In this document: positions 17,177-27,900 of the stretch, one piece after another
Layout of the letters: each line of letters starts with the position of its first letter
Numbering within the stretch: position 1 is the first letter of the stretch
NCBI GenBank assembly: GCA_964498075.1
Contig: CAZCGA010000027.1
Location: 1 to 57,943 of the forward strand
Length of the DNA: 57,943 nucleotides
Direction of reading: 5' to 3'
From: CAZCGA01 sp964498075
GTDB taxonomy: Bacteria > Desulfobacterota > Binatia > HRBIN30
Notes under the pieces: model-generated
Databases searched by the model: none
What the model was told of the DNA's origin: nothing
Seen by the model: the letters and a program-made list of their open reading frames with translations, nothing else
Made by a program: the position numbers and the translations under genes

Positions 17177-17314
17177 ATGGCAAGTGTGGAACCGCGGCAT
17201 CGCGCACGCAACCGGGCGAATCAGCGTCTGCCGCGCTTCAAGTCGCTCGCCGAGCTGGTCGAATTCTTCGAGGCGCATCCGCAACGACACACGTTCATTC
17301 CACCGGAGGATTGA
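17177..17314 (+). CDS. Possible truncated antitoxin-like small protein
   Basis: A 45-codon frame whose second half reads LPRFKSLAELVEFFEAHP. This resembles the N-terminal segment of CopG/BrnA-like antitoxins (LPxFKSxxExxEFxxxH), but it ends soon after with no ribbon-helix-helix. A GGAGG lies at its 3' end, just before the next short frame. It is most likely a remnant. Confidence 0.3.
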   Translation: MASVEPRHRARNRANQRLPRFKSLAELVEFFEAHPQRHTFIPPED

Positions 17315-17317
17315 TCC

Positions 17318-17518
17318 ATGGCCAGAACGAAGAGCACATCCCCCGAACAACCGCGTGGAAATCCGGTTCGTGCCCCTGCGGGCGGTGGTGGTTTCTTCAT
17401 ACGGCATTTCCACTCAGCCCAGCGCAAAGCCGTCTTTGAGCTTCCTCAGCAGCTCGTTGAACTCCGTCAGCGCGCCCTTGTCGACCTTCACATTCCCGTC
17501 GCCAAGTTCAATACGTAG
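17318..17518 (+). CDS. Doubtful 66-codon frame truncated against the DUF499 gene
   Basis: It has a well-placed GGAGG (17305-17309) before an ATG and begins MARTKSTSPEQPRGN, but the second half runs antisense into the 3' end of the DUF499 gene and is Gly/His-rich without family resemblance. It may be the 5' stump of a gene cut off when the island inserted. Confidence 0.15.
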   Translation: MARTKSTSPEQPRGNPVRAPAGGGGFFIRHFHSAQRKAVFELPQQLVELRQRALVDLHIPVAKFNT

Positions 17519-20500
17519 ATGGAATCGAATCGGGACGTTCGCACGTGCACGTAGCTGCAGCAGTTCGGACATGTGGTCGGCGAGATCTTGCAGCTCCGAA
17601 GGCTCCAACTCGGCACTCGCGACAGCGACGTTGCGCGTCGGCTCTTCCTCTTTCTCTTTGGTTCTTCCCGATCCATCTCCGACCTCAAGCTCGACGAGAC
17701 GAGCCCCCTCGAATGAGCACGGCCACTCAGGTCCAGCCGATTGCTTGATAAACCGAGCTCGGAGCGCCGCGTCGATTGCATCACGAACCGTCTTCCATGG
17801 CAGGGTTCGCCCCACCTTCTGAGAAAGGGCTGTCGCGAGCGACAGTGCCGTTGTCGTTCCATCCTTCCAGGCTTGAGGGAGACTTTCGGGCATCGTCTCG
17901 GCTGGCGCGATGATCGGTGGCGGCGGCCGGAGCACTGTGGCGTCGTCCAGCAACCCGGGTGGGATTGATTCGCCGAGGAGACTCGCGGGGCCCGCGAGCA
18001 GCCAGATGAGTCCCGCTTCAACAGCTTGACTCACCGCCGTTTCGACAACTGCGCGTGACGCCGTCGGAATCTGGAGGGGCTCGGTGAAGCCTTCGCGTTG
18101 GATCTGTACGACCCGCCCGCCGCTGAAGTAGGCCACGACGTCTTGCAAAGTGATCTGCTCGTTCGACCACAACTCCGGAAGTCCGCTCAGGCGAAGTAGA
18201 TCTGGATCAATCTCGCCCAGCTCCGCAGCGTGCGGAAGCACCAGTTCCAGCGCAGGATAATTCAGGGCCGCATCATCTGGTTTGCTCTTCCACCACGAAC
18301 GGAACGTTCGATCCGGTCGCATCAGTCGCAGCACAAACGTTCCCTGCGCGCACCCTTCGACGAGTGTATCGAGGATCGCTCGCGCCTTGAGCATCTTCGG
18401 AAGATGCGGAAGTTGAGCGAAGGCGCCGGCGAGATCTTTCACCCGTCGGCTCGTCTCGCCCTGCTTCCATAAGTCGTACGGCCCGCCCGGTAGCATTGCA
18501 TCAGCGGTGATCGCGGTCTCTTGGATGCGCGAGCGCGAGTCGCTCTTGATCGTGGTGAAGGCCGGATCATCGGTGATCGTAATCTTGAAGGCCTGGACAT
18601 CGTCTGTCTGAGATACTGCCACGACGATGCAGTACGCCTGGTTGATCGCATCCGGCATTTTCTTTCTCGCCTTGTCGATGCTCATAGCGAGTGTCGCCAT
18701 ACGCGACGGATCGAGGCTGGCGCCTCGCTGTTCCTCTTCGCGCAAATCGTGCTGGACTTGCTCCCAGCCCAGATAGTCTCTGACGCGGGCCATGGCGACC
18801 TCAAGTCCATCCTTTGACGGCGTAAGCAGGATCACTGCGTTCCGGAACACGCGCGGCTTGTCCGGCCCCGTGGTCTCATCGAGAAAGCGGCGCGCCTCAG
18901 CACTCGGCTTGCCCGACTCAGATGCGGCGCTGAGACCGAGCACGGCATAGCGGAACAGCCCGTCGTCATCGACTTCACGCGGCCGTGCCGGCAGCGTGTG
19001 TACGCGTACGCCCGCCGCTTGTGCACCGGAGGTCAACGTTTTCGTTCGACCGATTTCGTCGATCAGGCGAGCTTTCACGGTGTCATCGGGTATCTCGCTG
19101 TTCGCCTTGGCGTGCATCTGGGTAAGGTTGGGCCTGTTGCCCATACGCCACTGGCTGGGCAGCGTATCGTCGATGGATGCGAAGCGATCGTCGAGCCAAT
19201 GACTCGTCTGCGCCCAGCGAGTCAATCCTTTCTCCAACTCAATCTTGTCTGGTCGCGTTGGACCTAAGAGCACCATCAGGTCACGCGTCTTCGCGCTCTG
19301 GCCAATCGGCTGCGAGTGTAGAAATGTTGCCGTGACTGCCTGCTCGATCTCACGGAAGTTGAGCCCCACTGATTCGCGTTGAATGTCACGCGCTCGTGTC
19401 AGCTCGCCGTCGAGAATGCCGGTCCACGCCTGCTTCTTGCCCTCGTGTTCCTCGGTGTCGGCCACGCTGACGAGTTCGCGGACCGCTTCTCCGAGTCCGG
19501 CGACATTCGGAGCATTGAGGAATACCGCCGCTCCAACCAGTGGAGAAGTGTCCCAGTTTTCCGCCTCACGGAGCGCCAGGGCGAAGGTCCGCAGCAGTCC
19601 GCGGGTGCGTTGAAAACCGGCCAACTGCGTCCACTTTTCGTAAAGAACCTCGGTCAAGTCGGGATGGAACGGGTAGCTATCGAGGAAGCGCTTCTCCGCA
19701 GAGCCACCTTGGCGTGCAGTCAGTTCGTCGAGCGCCTTGACGCCTTGCAACGCCGCGATTACGTGCGGCCGGAACACACTGCTGTCGCGAATCGACTCAG
19801 GTGTGAAGAACCGCCTCCGCAGCACCTCTGCAACATCTTCCTTCACAACGGGCTCAACGCCCTCCTCCTTCTGTCGGCGGAAGATGTCGTATAGCTCGTT
19901 CAGGATCTGCCGGCCGAACGGATCACTCTTCTTAGGGTCCGTGGCCAACAGCGAGGCAACGATACAGCAGCGGTCGACTTTGGTCGCGGCCTGCGTCAGA
20001 TACTGAAAGAAGTTGACCAGGCGGCCGCGCTGCTCGCCTGCCTGACCGATCTCGCGGGCGTACATGAGAACTTCATCGATCAGGATCAGCACCCCCAGGC
20101 CCTGCTTCACCGGTATCTCCAGCAGATCCGTGAGCACGTTCTCCGCTGGCGCTGTCTCGCGCTCCTCCGCTTTGCGATCCGCATGCAAAACTTTGAGCCC
20201 ATCATCGCCGGCGATCTGATACGCGAGAACGCTCCAGGGCCGCTTCAGTCGCCGAACCTTACCCGCAGGCGAGCGGACTTCCATGCCGCTCTCAACATCG
20301 AGCTTGTCGAAGCAGAGGCCTGCAATTCGGGCTTGCAGGGGCCGCTGGCCGATTGTTTGGATGAACTCCTGCACCGACGGCAGGTCGGGCAATGCGTCCG
20401 GGTCATGGACAAGATGCCGGAGGGCAATCAGCGTGTGGGTTTTCCCGCCGCCGTAGGTCAGCTCGAGCTGACGCACCGCCTTGTCGTTCTTGCCGGCGAC

Positions 20501-20716
20501 GCGCAACACCACGTCACGCACCAGCGACCGCAAGTTGTGCGTCGGGAATGTCAGCGCAAAGAAGTTCTCCGACTTCTCATAGACCGGCCGTTTGCCGCTC
20601 TGCATCAAGACTTCGTAGAGGTCCGCGGCAAACATGTGCAGCGGCAGCTCCCCGGACTTCAAGTCTTCGCGCAGCTGCACGACCTTGTGCCAGGGTGTCC
20701 ACGGTAGTTTCGGCAT
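17414..20716 (-). CDS. DUF499-family P-loop ATPase (BrxC/PglY-like) of a defence island
   Basis: A 1100-residue DUF499 protein. The P-loop is TYGGGKTH (87-94), the variant Walker A of this family, and Walker B is LILIDE (210-215). The N-terminus LPLHMFAADLYEV is also family-typical. The long C-terminal half is alpha-rich with an acidic Glu/Lys stretch near residue 1020. DUF499 proteins occur in BREX and related systems beside adenine methylases and helicases. Here the order on one strand is SNF2 helicase, DUF1156 methylase, HigBA, DUF499. It probably drives ATP-dependent remodelling or signalling in restriction; its exact role is unknown even in known systems. Confidence 0.82.
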   Translation of the reverse strand: MPKLPWTPWHKVVQLREDLKSGELPLHMFAADLYEVLMQSGKRPVYEKSENFFALTFPTHNLRSLVRDVVLRVAGKNDKAVRQLELTYGGGKTHTLIALRHLVHDPDALPDLPSVQEFIQTIGQRPLQARIAGLCFDKLDVESGMEVRSPAGKVRRLKRPWSVLAYQIAGDDGLKVLHADRKAEERETAPAENVLTDLLEIPVKQGLGVLILIDEVLMYAREIGQAGEQRGRLVNFFQYLTQAATKVDRCCIVASLLATDPKKSDPFGRQILNELYDIFRRQKEEGVEPVVKEDVAEVLRRRFFTPESIRDSSVFRPHVIAALQGVKALDELTARQGGSAEKRFLDSYPFHPDLTEVLYEKWTQLAGFQRTRGLLRTFALALREAENWDTSPLVGAAVFLNAPNVAGLGEAVRELVSVADTEEHEGKKQAWTGILDGELTRARDIQRESVGLNFREIEQAVTATFLHSQPIGQSAKTRDLMVLLGPTRPDKIELEKGLTRWAQTSHWLDDRFASIDDTLPSQWRMGNRPNLTQMHAKANSEIPDDTVKARLIDEIGRTKTLTSGAQAAGVRVHTLPARPREVDDDGLFRYAVLGLSAASESGKPSAEARRFLDETTGPDKPRVFRNAVILLTPSKDGLEVAMARVRDYLGWEQVQHDLREEEQRGASLDPSRMATLAMSIDKARKKMPDAINQAYCIVVAVSQTDDVQAFKITITDDPAFTTIKSDSRSRIQETAITADAMLPGGPYDLWKQGETSRRVKDLAGAFAQLPHLPKMLKARAILDTLVEGCAQGTFVLRLMRPDRTFRSWWKSKPDDAALNYPALELVLPHAAELGEIDPDLLRLSGLPELWSNEQITLQDVVAYFSGGRVVQIQREGFTEPLQIPTASRAVVETAVSQAVEAGLIWLLAGPASLLGESIPPGLLDDATVLRPPPPIIAPAETMPESLPQAWKDGTTTALSLATALSQKVGRTLPWKTVRDAIDAALRARFIKQSAGPEWPCSFEGARLVELEVGDGSGRTKEKEEEPTRNVAVASAELEPSELQDLADHMSELLQLRARANVPIRFHLRIELGDGNVKVDKGALTEFNELLRKLKDGFALG

Positions 20717-20754
20717 CGCCTTCCTCCCTCAACCGTTACAGCATGCGGGCCCAG

Positions 20755-21066
20755 TCACGCGGCGGTTTTCCGCTTTGGCGTGAGCAAACGGACGTCGAGC
20801 TCGCGGTGGAGTGCCGCGGCAATGCGCGCCAGCATGCTGAGGGAGTGACCTTGGTAGTTAGCATCCTCGAGGCGGGCGATGACGGGTTGCTTCGTCCCAA
20901 CGAGGTCGGCGAGGGTCTGTTGGGAAAGGCCGGCTTTGGTGCGTGCTTCGTAGATCATCTCGGCAACGCGGGCATTGAGCGTTGCCTCCTCAATGCGCTG
21001 CCGCAACCGCTTGTTCGGGCCGGTCATACGGTCGAGAATCCTGAGCCCGTCGCTGGTTTTCCTCAT
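20755..21066 (-). CDS. higA: XRE-family antitoxin (HigA-like)
   Basis: 103 residues with a lambda-repressor-type helix-turn-helix (KAGLSQQTLADLVGTKQPVIARLED). The ATG at 21066 overlaps the stop of the upstream toxin gene as ATGA; this coupling decides the start. Toxin-first order is typical of HigBA. The antitoxin should bind the toxin and repress its own promoter. The DUF499 gene follows 38 bases downstream, so it may be co-transcribed and co-regulated. Confidence 0.8.
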   Translation of the reverse strand: MRKTSDGLRILDRMTGPNKRLRQRIEEATLNARVAEMIYEARTKAGLSQQTLADLVGTKQPVIARLEDANYQGHSLSMLARIAAALHRELDVRLLTPKRKTAA

Positions 21067-21446
21067 TGAAGCTCCTCCTCGTAGGTGTGCGTGGCTGGGT
21101 TCTGCTGGAACTGTTCCATGCGTCGCCGGGCGCGTTCGATGTCTGCCGCGGGCACTCTGTCCTCCTTCGTCAGGGCGTGACCGAGGACGGCACACTGCTT
21201 GTCGTGGAAGAAGTACAGGATGCGGTAATTGACGCGGCCACGCTTGGCCCGCAGCTCGTAGATACCGTCTCGCAGGTAATCGGCTGTGGGGCGCCGCAGG
21301 TCGTGTCCCATGTCAGCAAGTCTCTGGATCGCGGCGCTGCAGCGTGCGTACGCGACTTCGTTTCGAGCCCGCAGTTGCTGCAAGAAATTGACGACTGGAA
21401 CATCACCGAGCGACTCCTGATAGAAAACTATGCGCGTTTGGGGCAA
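21063..21446 (-). CDS. higB: RelE/HigB-type toxin (phage Gp49-like family)
   Basis: 127 residues matching the HigB/Gp49-like branch of RelE-fold ribosome-dependent mRNA interferases: VVNFLQQL near the start, a central LRDGIYELRAKRGRVNYRILYFF core with the basic and aromatic residues expected of the fold, then a Lys/Asp segment (ALTKEDRVPAADIERA). It overlaps the antitoxin gene by 4 bases. It lies 74 bases downstream of the DUF1156 methylase gene, within the island operon. Confidence 0.8.
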   Translation of the reverse strand: MPQTRIVFYQESLGDVPVVNFLQQLRARNEVAYARCSAAIQRLADMGHDLRRPTADYLRDGIYELRAKRGRVNYRILYFFHDKQCAVLGHALTKEDRVPAADIERARRRMEQFQQNPATHTYEEELQ

Positions 21447-21520
21447 GACACGGCCCTTCGTTTATCGCAATATTGATATGCAGGCAAGCGGCCGGCTCAT
21501 CCGAGCATCCGCCACCCCGG

Positions 21521-24500
21521 TCATCGGCTCTGCTCCTCTTCCGGTTGCGTCGCCGGCGCCTCAAGCCCAAGCGGCATCTGTTTCTGTTCCGGCGTGGCGC
21601 CCTTGGCACCGATGTGGTTGGCGAGGCTCTCCAGGATCTGCAACTCCTCACGGTCCGGGCGCTTGTCGTGGCGTGCCAGTTCAATCAACGACTGGATGAC
21701 GCGCTTGAACAGTTCTTGGCGGCGCAGGCCGTGGTCATCGAGGTATTGATCAACCTTGTGAACATCTCCGGCGCGCCAGAGGTGCATCAAGCGGTGGATG
21801 CGATCGATCAGCGGAATCGCCCGCCCGCTCGGAGCTTCGTAGCCCAGGGACTTGGCCTTGCGTTGCAACCATCCCTTGAGCCGCGCGCGACTGCCGGAGC
21901 CTTTATCAGCCGTCTCTTCCGGTTCTTCTTCGGCCTCGACAATGTCGGCATCCTCCTCCTGAGACGAGTCACCGCCGCTCTTCACGATGAGGTCCCAGGT
22001 GTTGGTGAGGTCATGGTCCGAAAGACCGCACGACACCGCATAGAGGATTACAGCGCCGACCGGCGCGTCCTCGATACCGAAGTCGTAGCGGTGGAGCAGG
22101 TAGTATGCCGTCGGCTCGTCGAGCCGCTCCGCCGCAGCCGCATCTGCATCACCACCGTGCCCGCGGGAAAGTACCTGTCCCACGACATAGTCGACGACGA
22201 TGCGGCGGACGTGAGTGAGGAATTCCGAAACGGTCATCAGCTTGCCCGGATCGGTTGTTTTCTTCACTGCCGGATGCTTGCTGTACGCCTCCAGCGCCGG
22301 ACCAGTAGCGGCCCAGACAAAGTCCGGGCCGCGGATGCCTGCGTCCCAGAACTCGCGCAGACGCACGCCGATGTTCCCGCGCATGTCGGCGAGGACCTTG
22401 GTGTCCCAGCCCGGTTGCGCGGTCGCGGGGCGCTTCTTGCACACGAGCCAAACCGAGGATGCGAGAGACGCTCGATTGAAGTTTCGCACCCCACCCCGCA
22501 TCTCCGTGACGATTGGCCACGATCCATCCACGACAAATCCGGCTCGGATCACCGCCGACACGAGCGTTTCCCAGGCGTCAGGTTGCTTATTTGCGAAGAC
22601 GATGACGAGGCGACCGTCCGGGCTCAACGCTGTAGCGCATCGCGCGAAGGCGCGTGCCATCCCATCCTCGTATGCCCGTTTGGACTTCGCTGAGTCGTTG
22701 CCGTACCGGCTCTCGTCATCGATCAATTCCCCATCCTGTGTGGTGTGGTCCCATTTTGGCGTCAGCGGGGCTGAGAACGCGCTGTCAATTTGAGGGGACA
22801 GGCCTGACAAGGAGCGCCTCAGCCAAATGTAAAAGAAGTCCATCAGATCTGCGTAGGGTATGGCGTCGTAGTAGGGAGGATCAGTCACGATCAGGTCGAA
22901 AATTGCCGTGTGCGAAGCAAGCGCGCTGGCGGTGCGGACCTTTGGCAATGCCACGCCACGCAGGGCAGGCAGTAGATTGGAAAGCACCCGAAATACATTC
23001 GAAACAGCACCGTTGAAGAAACGATCGGCTTGCGAGAGCGGGTTTCCCTCTGCAAAGTCCCAAGTAATTGGCAGTGCAAATCGCAAGAACGTCTGTTTGA
23101 TCTCCGAGGCCACCGGTTCCCAGATGCAAACTGTACTCAGGTAGTTTGCCGCACGATCGATTGCGACCGCGAGCATGCTCTCGACAGCCTCTAGCCATCC
23201 ATCGTCGTAGCCGTAGCGACGCATGGGCGAGCCTGCTCGTCGGACAGCTCGCACAAAGACTCCAAGGCTCAATAGCTGGCGCGACGTGAACACCTCGTCC
23301 CAGCGGGTGATGCCCCAGCGCGTGATCGAGACACCGCCCTTTCGGATGCTCCCAGTGCTGATAGGCTCGCCGACGCGGCCGAATGGCAAGTCGGCAAACG
23401 TGGCTTCAACTTCCGTGTCGCAGGATCCCGCGGTGTTCTGCTCGTGCTTGGTCGGCAAGCGGTACTCTTTTGCGTTTGGGCCGTCCACCACAACCGTGGT
23501 TATGGTCGCGCCCAACCCTCCTGCCCGCCCTTCAACACGGATGTCCTCCATCGTCATGATGACACCGCAGCCGGGACACTTGGCTCCGGCACCCGACATG
23601 GTGCCCGCACCAACCTGTTTGTCGTGTTCGCGCCGCTGGGCCGCATTGCCGCCTTTGACTGACACTTCGGCGTCAATGCCGAATTCGACACCATAGCTGT
23701 CGGGCTTCGGCGTCATCGTCAGAGTGACCCGCTTGCCGCCCTTCCTTGCAAGCCAGCGTGTCTTGAGTAGCGGCAGCGTTGCCCGGCAGTTCTTGCACGT
23801 AACCGTCCGCGCCCACAGGTATGCCGCCGTGGGCTTGGCGACCCAGCGCGGGTTCAACTTGTGCCCGAGGTACGCCGCTGAGAACTCGGCGTTGAGCGAC
23901 TCGATGTCCGGCATGCCGTCATCTTTTAGCGGCACCAGCTGCATGGGCTGCGGCTCGTAGGCATTCCCCGGCTTGAGCGGCTGGAACTCGGCGTAGACGG
24001 GATAGTACTTTGCCAGGTCCCGCCGTGCGTGGTCGAGCACCCATTGCCCCCACGCCCGCACGTGCCAGGCAAGGTCAGCGGCGATGTCGACATCGTGAGC
24101 GCTGAAGAGATGCCCCTGCTCGGCTTCGCGACTGCGTCGTTCAGGCTCGCGCTGACCCAATCGCGCCTGGAGCTTGCGATACGTTGATTTCGCCTCACCC
24201 TTGGTTTGGCCCTTGGCCTTCTCGAAGAAGGCGAGCATGAACTCCTCCTTCGAGAGAATGAAGTCGGGCAGTGGCCGCGCCTGGCCCGCAAGCTTCTGCG
24301 GGTACTCGAGCGTGCACTTCAGGATGAACCAGGCAACCGGGTTGATGTCGATCGCCGTCGCTTCGCAACCCAGCCGCATCGCCTCCAACGGGATCGCGCC
24401 GCCGCCGGCGAACGGATCGAGGACGCGCGGCGCGCGGCCGCCGTAGGCTTTGCGGATCTCCTGGCGGAACCACTCGATGTCGTCCTTCTGCTTCTGAACG

Positions 24501-24850
24501 ATCTCGCGTTCATCCTTCGTCTTCGGCTCGCCGTACCAGTGAAGGATGCCACCCTCCGTCACCTCCTTCTCGCGCTCCACGATCGACCCGTTCGGCATGT
24601 TCTTGCGCTCGATGACCTTCTTCACCTGTCCGCCGATCTTCTCACACAGCTCGCGGCGCTTCTCGGGATCGCCGGGATCGGGGAGCAGCGTGGCAATCAG
24701 TGCGGCACGGCACGCCGCCAGCGGCCGTCGCGCCGGCCAGATGTGCAGCGTCGAGATGTGCCCGTGCCGCACGTTCTTCTCGTGGACCGAGTCCAGCGAC
24801 GCTTGCTTCAGGGGGAAGGCAAATTCAATGAGGCGTGGGAAGTCAGTCAC
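21521..24850 (-). CDS. DUF1156 adenine-specific DNA methylase with Zn-ribbons (COG1743 / PglXI type)
   Basis: 1109 residues, starting with the characteristic DUF1156 block (IEFAFPLKQASLDSVHEKN, WPARRPLAACRAAL). The SAM-binding motif is DPFAGGGAIPLEA (145-157); the amino-methyltransferase catalytic motif is DPPYYD (657-662), of the N6-adenine type. Two CxxC knuckles (Cys352/355, Cys425/428) form Zn-ribbons inside a large insert. The family occurs in BREX type 3 and related helicase-methylase-ATPase islands, where it modifies host DNA. It follows the helicase gene by 76 bases. The target sequence is unknown. Confidence 0.87.
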   Translation of the reverse strand: MTDFPRLIEFAFPLKQASLDSVHEKNVRHGHISTLHIWPARRPLAACRAALIATLLPDPGDPEKRRELCEKIGGQVKKVIERKNMPNGSIVEREKEVTEGGILHWYGEPKTKDEREIVQKQKDDIEWFRQEIRKAYGGRAPRVLDPFAGGGAIPLEAMRLGCEATAIDINPVAWFILKCTLEYPQKLAGQARPLPDFILSKEEFMLAFFEKAKGQTKGEAKSTYRKLQARLGQREPERRSREAEQGHLFSAHDVDIAADLAWHVRAWGQWVLDHARRDLAKYYPVYAEFQPLKPGNAYEPQPMQLVPLKDDGMPDIESLNAEFSAAYLGHKLNPRWVAKPTAAYLWARTVTCKNCRATLPLLKTRWLARKGGKRVTLTMTPKPDSYGVEFGIDAEVSVKGGNAAQRREHDKQVGAGTMSGAGAKCPGCGVIMTMEDIRVEGRAGGLGATITTVVVDGPNAKEYRLPTKHEQNTAGSCDTEVEATFADLPFGRVGEPISTGSIRKGGVSITRWGITRWDEVFTSRQLLSLGVFVRAVRRAGSPMRRYGYDDGWLEAVESMLAVAIDRAANYLSTVCIWEPVASEIKQTFLRFALPITWDFAEGNPLSQADRFFNGAVSNVFRVLSNLLPALRGVALPKVRTASALASHTAIFDLIVTDPPYYDAIPYADLMDFFYIWLRRSLSGLSPQIDSAFSAPLTPKWDHTTQDGELIDDESRYGNDSAKSKRAYEDGMARAFARCATALSPDGRLVIVFANKQPDAWETLVSAVIRAGFVVDGSWPIVTEMRGGVRNFNRASLASSVWLVCKKRPATAQPGWDTKVLADMRGNIGVRLREFWDAGIRGPDFVWAATGPALEAYSKHPAVKKTTDPGKLMTVSEFLTHVRRIVVDYVVGQVLSRGHGGDADAAAAERLDEPTAYYLLHRYDFGIEDAPVGAVILYAVSCGLSDHDLTNTWDLIVKSGGDSSQEEDADIVEAEEEPEETADKGSGSRARLKGWLQRKAKSLGYEAPSGRAIPLIDRIHRLMHLWRAGDVHKVDQYLDDHGLRRQELFKRVIQSLIELARHDKRPDREELQILESLANHIGAKGATPEQKQMPLGLEAPATQPEEEQSR

Positions 24851-24926
24851 CCGTCACTCCTGTTCTTTGCGCAACCTGCAATGTCACGGTTTGAAGCAGC
24901 GTTGAGCTGCTCAGCCGGAGCCACCA

Positions 24927-27900
24927 TCAGGAGACCTCCGATGCGGCTTCAGTGATTTGCTTGGCGCTGATGAGGAAGCTCCCCTTTGCCTTCGCGAGCA
25001 ACCGGCTGAATGGATCCTGCACGCGCACTCGCCGGGGCGTCGGCGTGGCGCAGTCATAGACAACGTAAAGCCAGTACGCTCTGCCCAGGTTGCAGGCCTT
25101 TGCCCACTCGTTGGCGAGGATCTCAACATCGCCGGTTGCGGCTCGTCCCTTCACTTCAATGCCGCGGGTGTGACCATTCGGCCGACGCGACAGTAGGTCG
25201 AAGCCTGGATAGTCTGGCAGCCCAGCGGCGCGGGCCAGCTCGGGCGTGTGCACGTCGAGCACCGTGGCTCCCTCCGACTCTTCCCATTCGCGAGCGATCT
25301 GCATCGCAAGGTGCTCGACCTTGGTGTCGTGTTGCTCGCGATCGAGCGGATCAGACGACGGCACCACCAATGCGTGCGCGAGAAACTGCACTGGGCCAAA
25401 CGCTATGAGCTCAGGTTCTCGGCGGATGATGGCAATGGCGCGTTCGCGCCGACCGGCCAGCTCACGCTGCGCCTGTTTGATCCGTTCCAGCTCCGTCACA
25501 GCCGCCTTGTTGCCAGTGCGGACCTTCTCGGATTGCTTCGCACGTGCCGCAGCGAGGTCGGCTTCCTGGAAGCTGAAGCCACGATGCAGGAATGATTCGC
25601 GTTCGGCGACGGTGGCGAGGAGACTGTTCTTCCGGTCGATTGCCATCTGCCGCGCAACCCGCTCAGCAATGAAAGCGGCGGCCTGATCGCGAATATCACT
25701 GGCAGCAAGCGCCAAGCGCTGCGCGGCAGGAGGCAATCCGACACCCCCCTTGAGGAGCAACAGGCGCTCGACGGAGCACAACTCCAGATCGGAGCCCTCG
25801 AACTGCTTGACGCCAACGAGGCGGCACTCAAGCGCCCGGGCGGTCGCGAACTCCTCAATCTTGGGGTCCGGTTCACGAACCACCGAGATGAGCGCGAGGT
25901 GGAATAAGTATGGACGCTCGGCCTCCGGGTCCACGAACACGGCACCACGCAACGCCTCGGAACTCAACTCTTCCAAAACCAACGTGCGTAGTTGCTCGAA
26001 GATCGGTTCTCCTGGATGAACCCATATGCCATCACTCTTCGACGGTGGGCGCGACACCGACAACCGATCGTGTAGCCGCAGCGGGTAGGTCTCCAACTCC
26101 GGAAGCAGTTTCGCGCTCGCCGCTTGGCTCATCGGGCGTAGTGCGAAGTATCCGCCGAGGTCGCCATCGACGGCTACGGCGACCAGCGGTGCGGCCTTCT
26201 CAATGTAGTGCCTGACAAATCCTGGAATCAGTCGGCGATAGATTTCGTTTTCCATTGCGACGCGAAGGCGTGGCAGGTCGCGTTTTACCTCACCACCGTC
26301 GCCGTAGAGTGCACGCTCACGCGCAGCCAGGGCTTCGACTTGTTCCTTCGTGAACGCACCACCAAGTTCTTCCGCAACCGACTGCGGATTGTCCGACGTT
26401 GCCACGCGCTCCATGTACTGCTTGATTGAGACGCCCTGCAGGAGTCGGCCGACAACATCGTACACCTTGTCGGACCCCAGCTCCTTTCGAATGCGCTCCA
26501 GTTTCTGCAGCAAAACCTCCAGAACTTTGCCCTCGCGCGTGTCAGGTGCGACGAGATTGAGGATCACAACTGGATCGTGCTGCTGGCCGTATCGATGGAT
26601 GCGGCCCATGCGCTGTTCAAGGCGCGCAGGATTCCACGGCACGTCGTAGTTGATCATCGCCCAGCAGAACTGAAGATTGATGCCTTCGCCGGCCGCGTCG
26701 GTGCACACCAGGAAGCGGGCGCCGCCGTCGTTTTCCGGTAGACGGAAGCGCTCAACTGCGTCCTCGCGTTCGGTGTAGTGCATTCCGCCGTGGATCTGGG
26801 CCACTTGGCCCGTGTGCCCCAAGCCGTTTAGGCGGCGGACGAGGAACTCAAGAGTGTCGCGATGCTCAGTGAATATGATCAGTTTCTCTTGCGCGAAGCG
26901 CTCCGAGATGAGCTGCTCGTGCAGTTTCTCGAACTTTGACTCGATTCCCTTGTCGTAGACGCGCTTGGCAAGATCGCGCAGGGACAAAACCTGATCTCGT
27001 TCCGCGATGAGTTCTGCGAGCGACGCGGCAACCACACCTTGCAGGAGGCGATCTTCGGATTGCTCGTTCTCCTCACCGCCGTCCACCGGAGAGCGTTCGT
27101 CGTCTGCGGTCTTCGTGTCGAAGATGTCGTCATCATCGCTCATGCGACGCTGTAACGTGATCAACTGCTCGATAGTGATGCGGCCGGCCCCGATGTCATC
27201 GATGATCTTGTCGAGCTTGGAGATACGCCGCTCGAACGACCGCAACAACGCCCACGTTGAGCTTGCGAGTCGGCGCTGGAACACGCTCATAGCGAGCCGA
27301 GCGGCGGAGCGGTTCAGCACCTTGGCCTTGTTGTAAACGAACCGGAGGTAGTTCGTGGTCTCGTCATAGAGCGTCTGCTCGCTGACCTCGCCCTGAGACA
27401 AGCTGTACCCAAGCGTGTCGGCGATCCGCGTCGGGTACAGGGGCCGGCCATCGAGGTAGACCATCTCTTCCTTCGTGCGGCGGATGAAGTGCAATTGACG
27501 CTGTTCCCGTGGATACTCAGCAAAGGCTTCCGGCGTCGAGATCACGGCTGGGTCGAGCAGGCGCCACAGAGCGAAGTAGGGGTAGTCCTTACCCATGTGT
27601 GGCGTGGCTGTGAGCAACAGCAAATTGGCTGCGGCCCACGGAAGCTTCCAGTCCTTATCGATGTCGGACACGCCAGCGATGGCTTCGGCCAGTTTGTATC
27701 GCTCCGTGCGTCTTACACGGAGGTCGTTACCTCGGTCGGCCGAAAGCTTGTGTGCTTCGTCGAAGACGACCAAGTCGTACGGCTCAACGTTCGGCGCGCT
27801 GAAGCGCCCAAAGACCTTTGCGCCAGCGAGCGTGTCGACGCTTACGATGATGCGATCACTGCCGTCGCCCACGAATGGATTCGCGGATGTGGCGTCACTT

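Larger units (their letters stand above)
17036..17413. other. Island-edge spacer between thiolase and DUF499 gene
   Basis: 378 bases without a firm gene. It carries a copy of the dispersed repeat (17112-17126) and two short plus-strand frames that look like remains of a toxin-antitoxin or other small-gene pair (listed separately). It marks the left border of the defence island. Confidence 0.4.
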
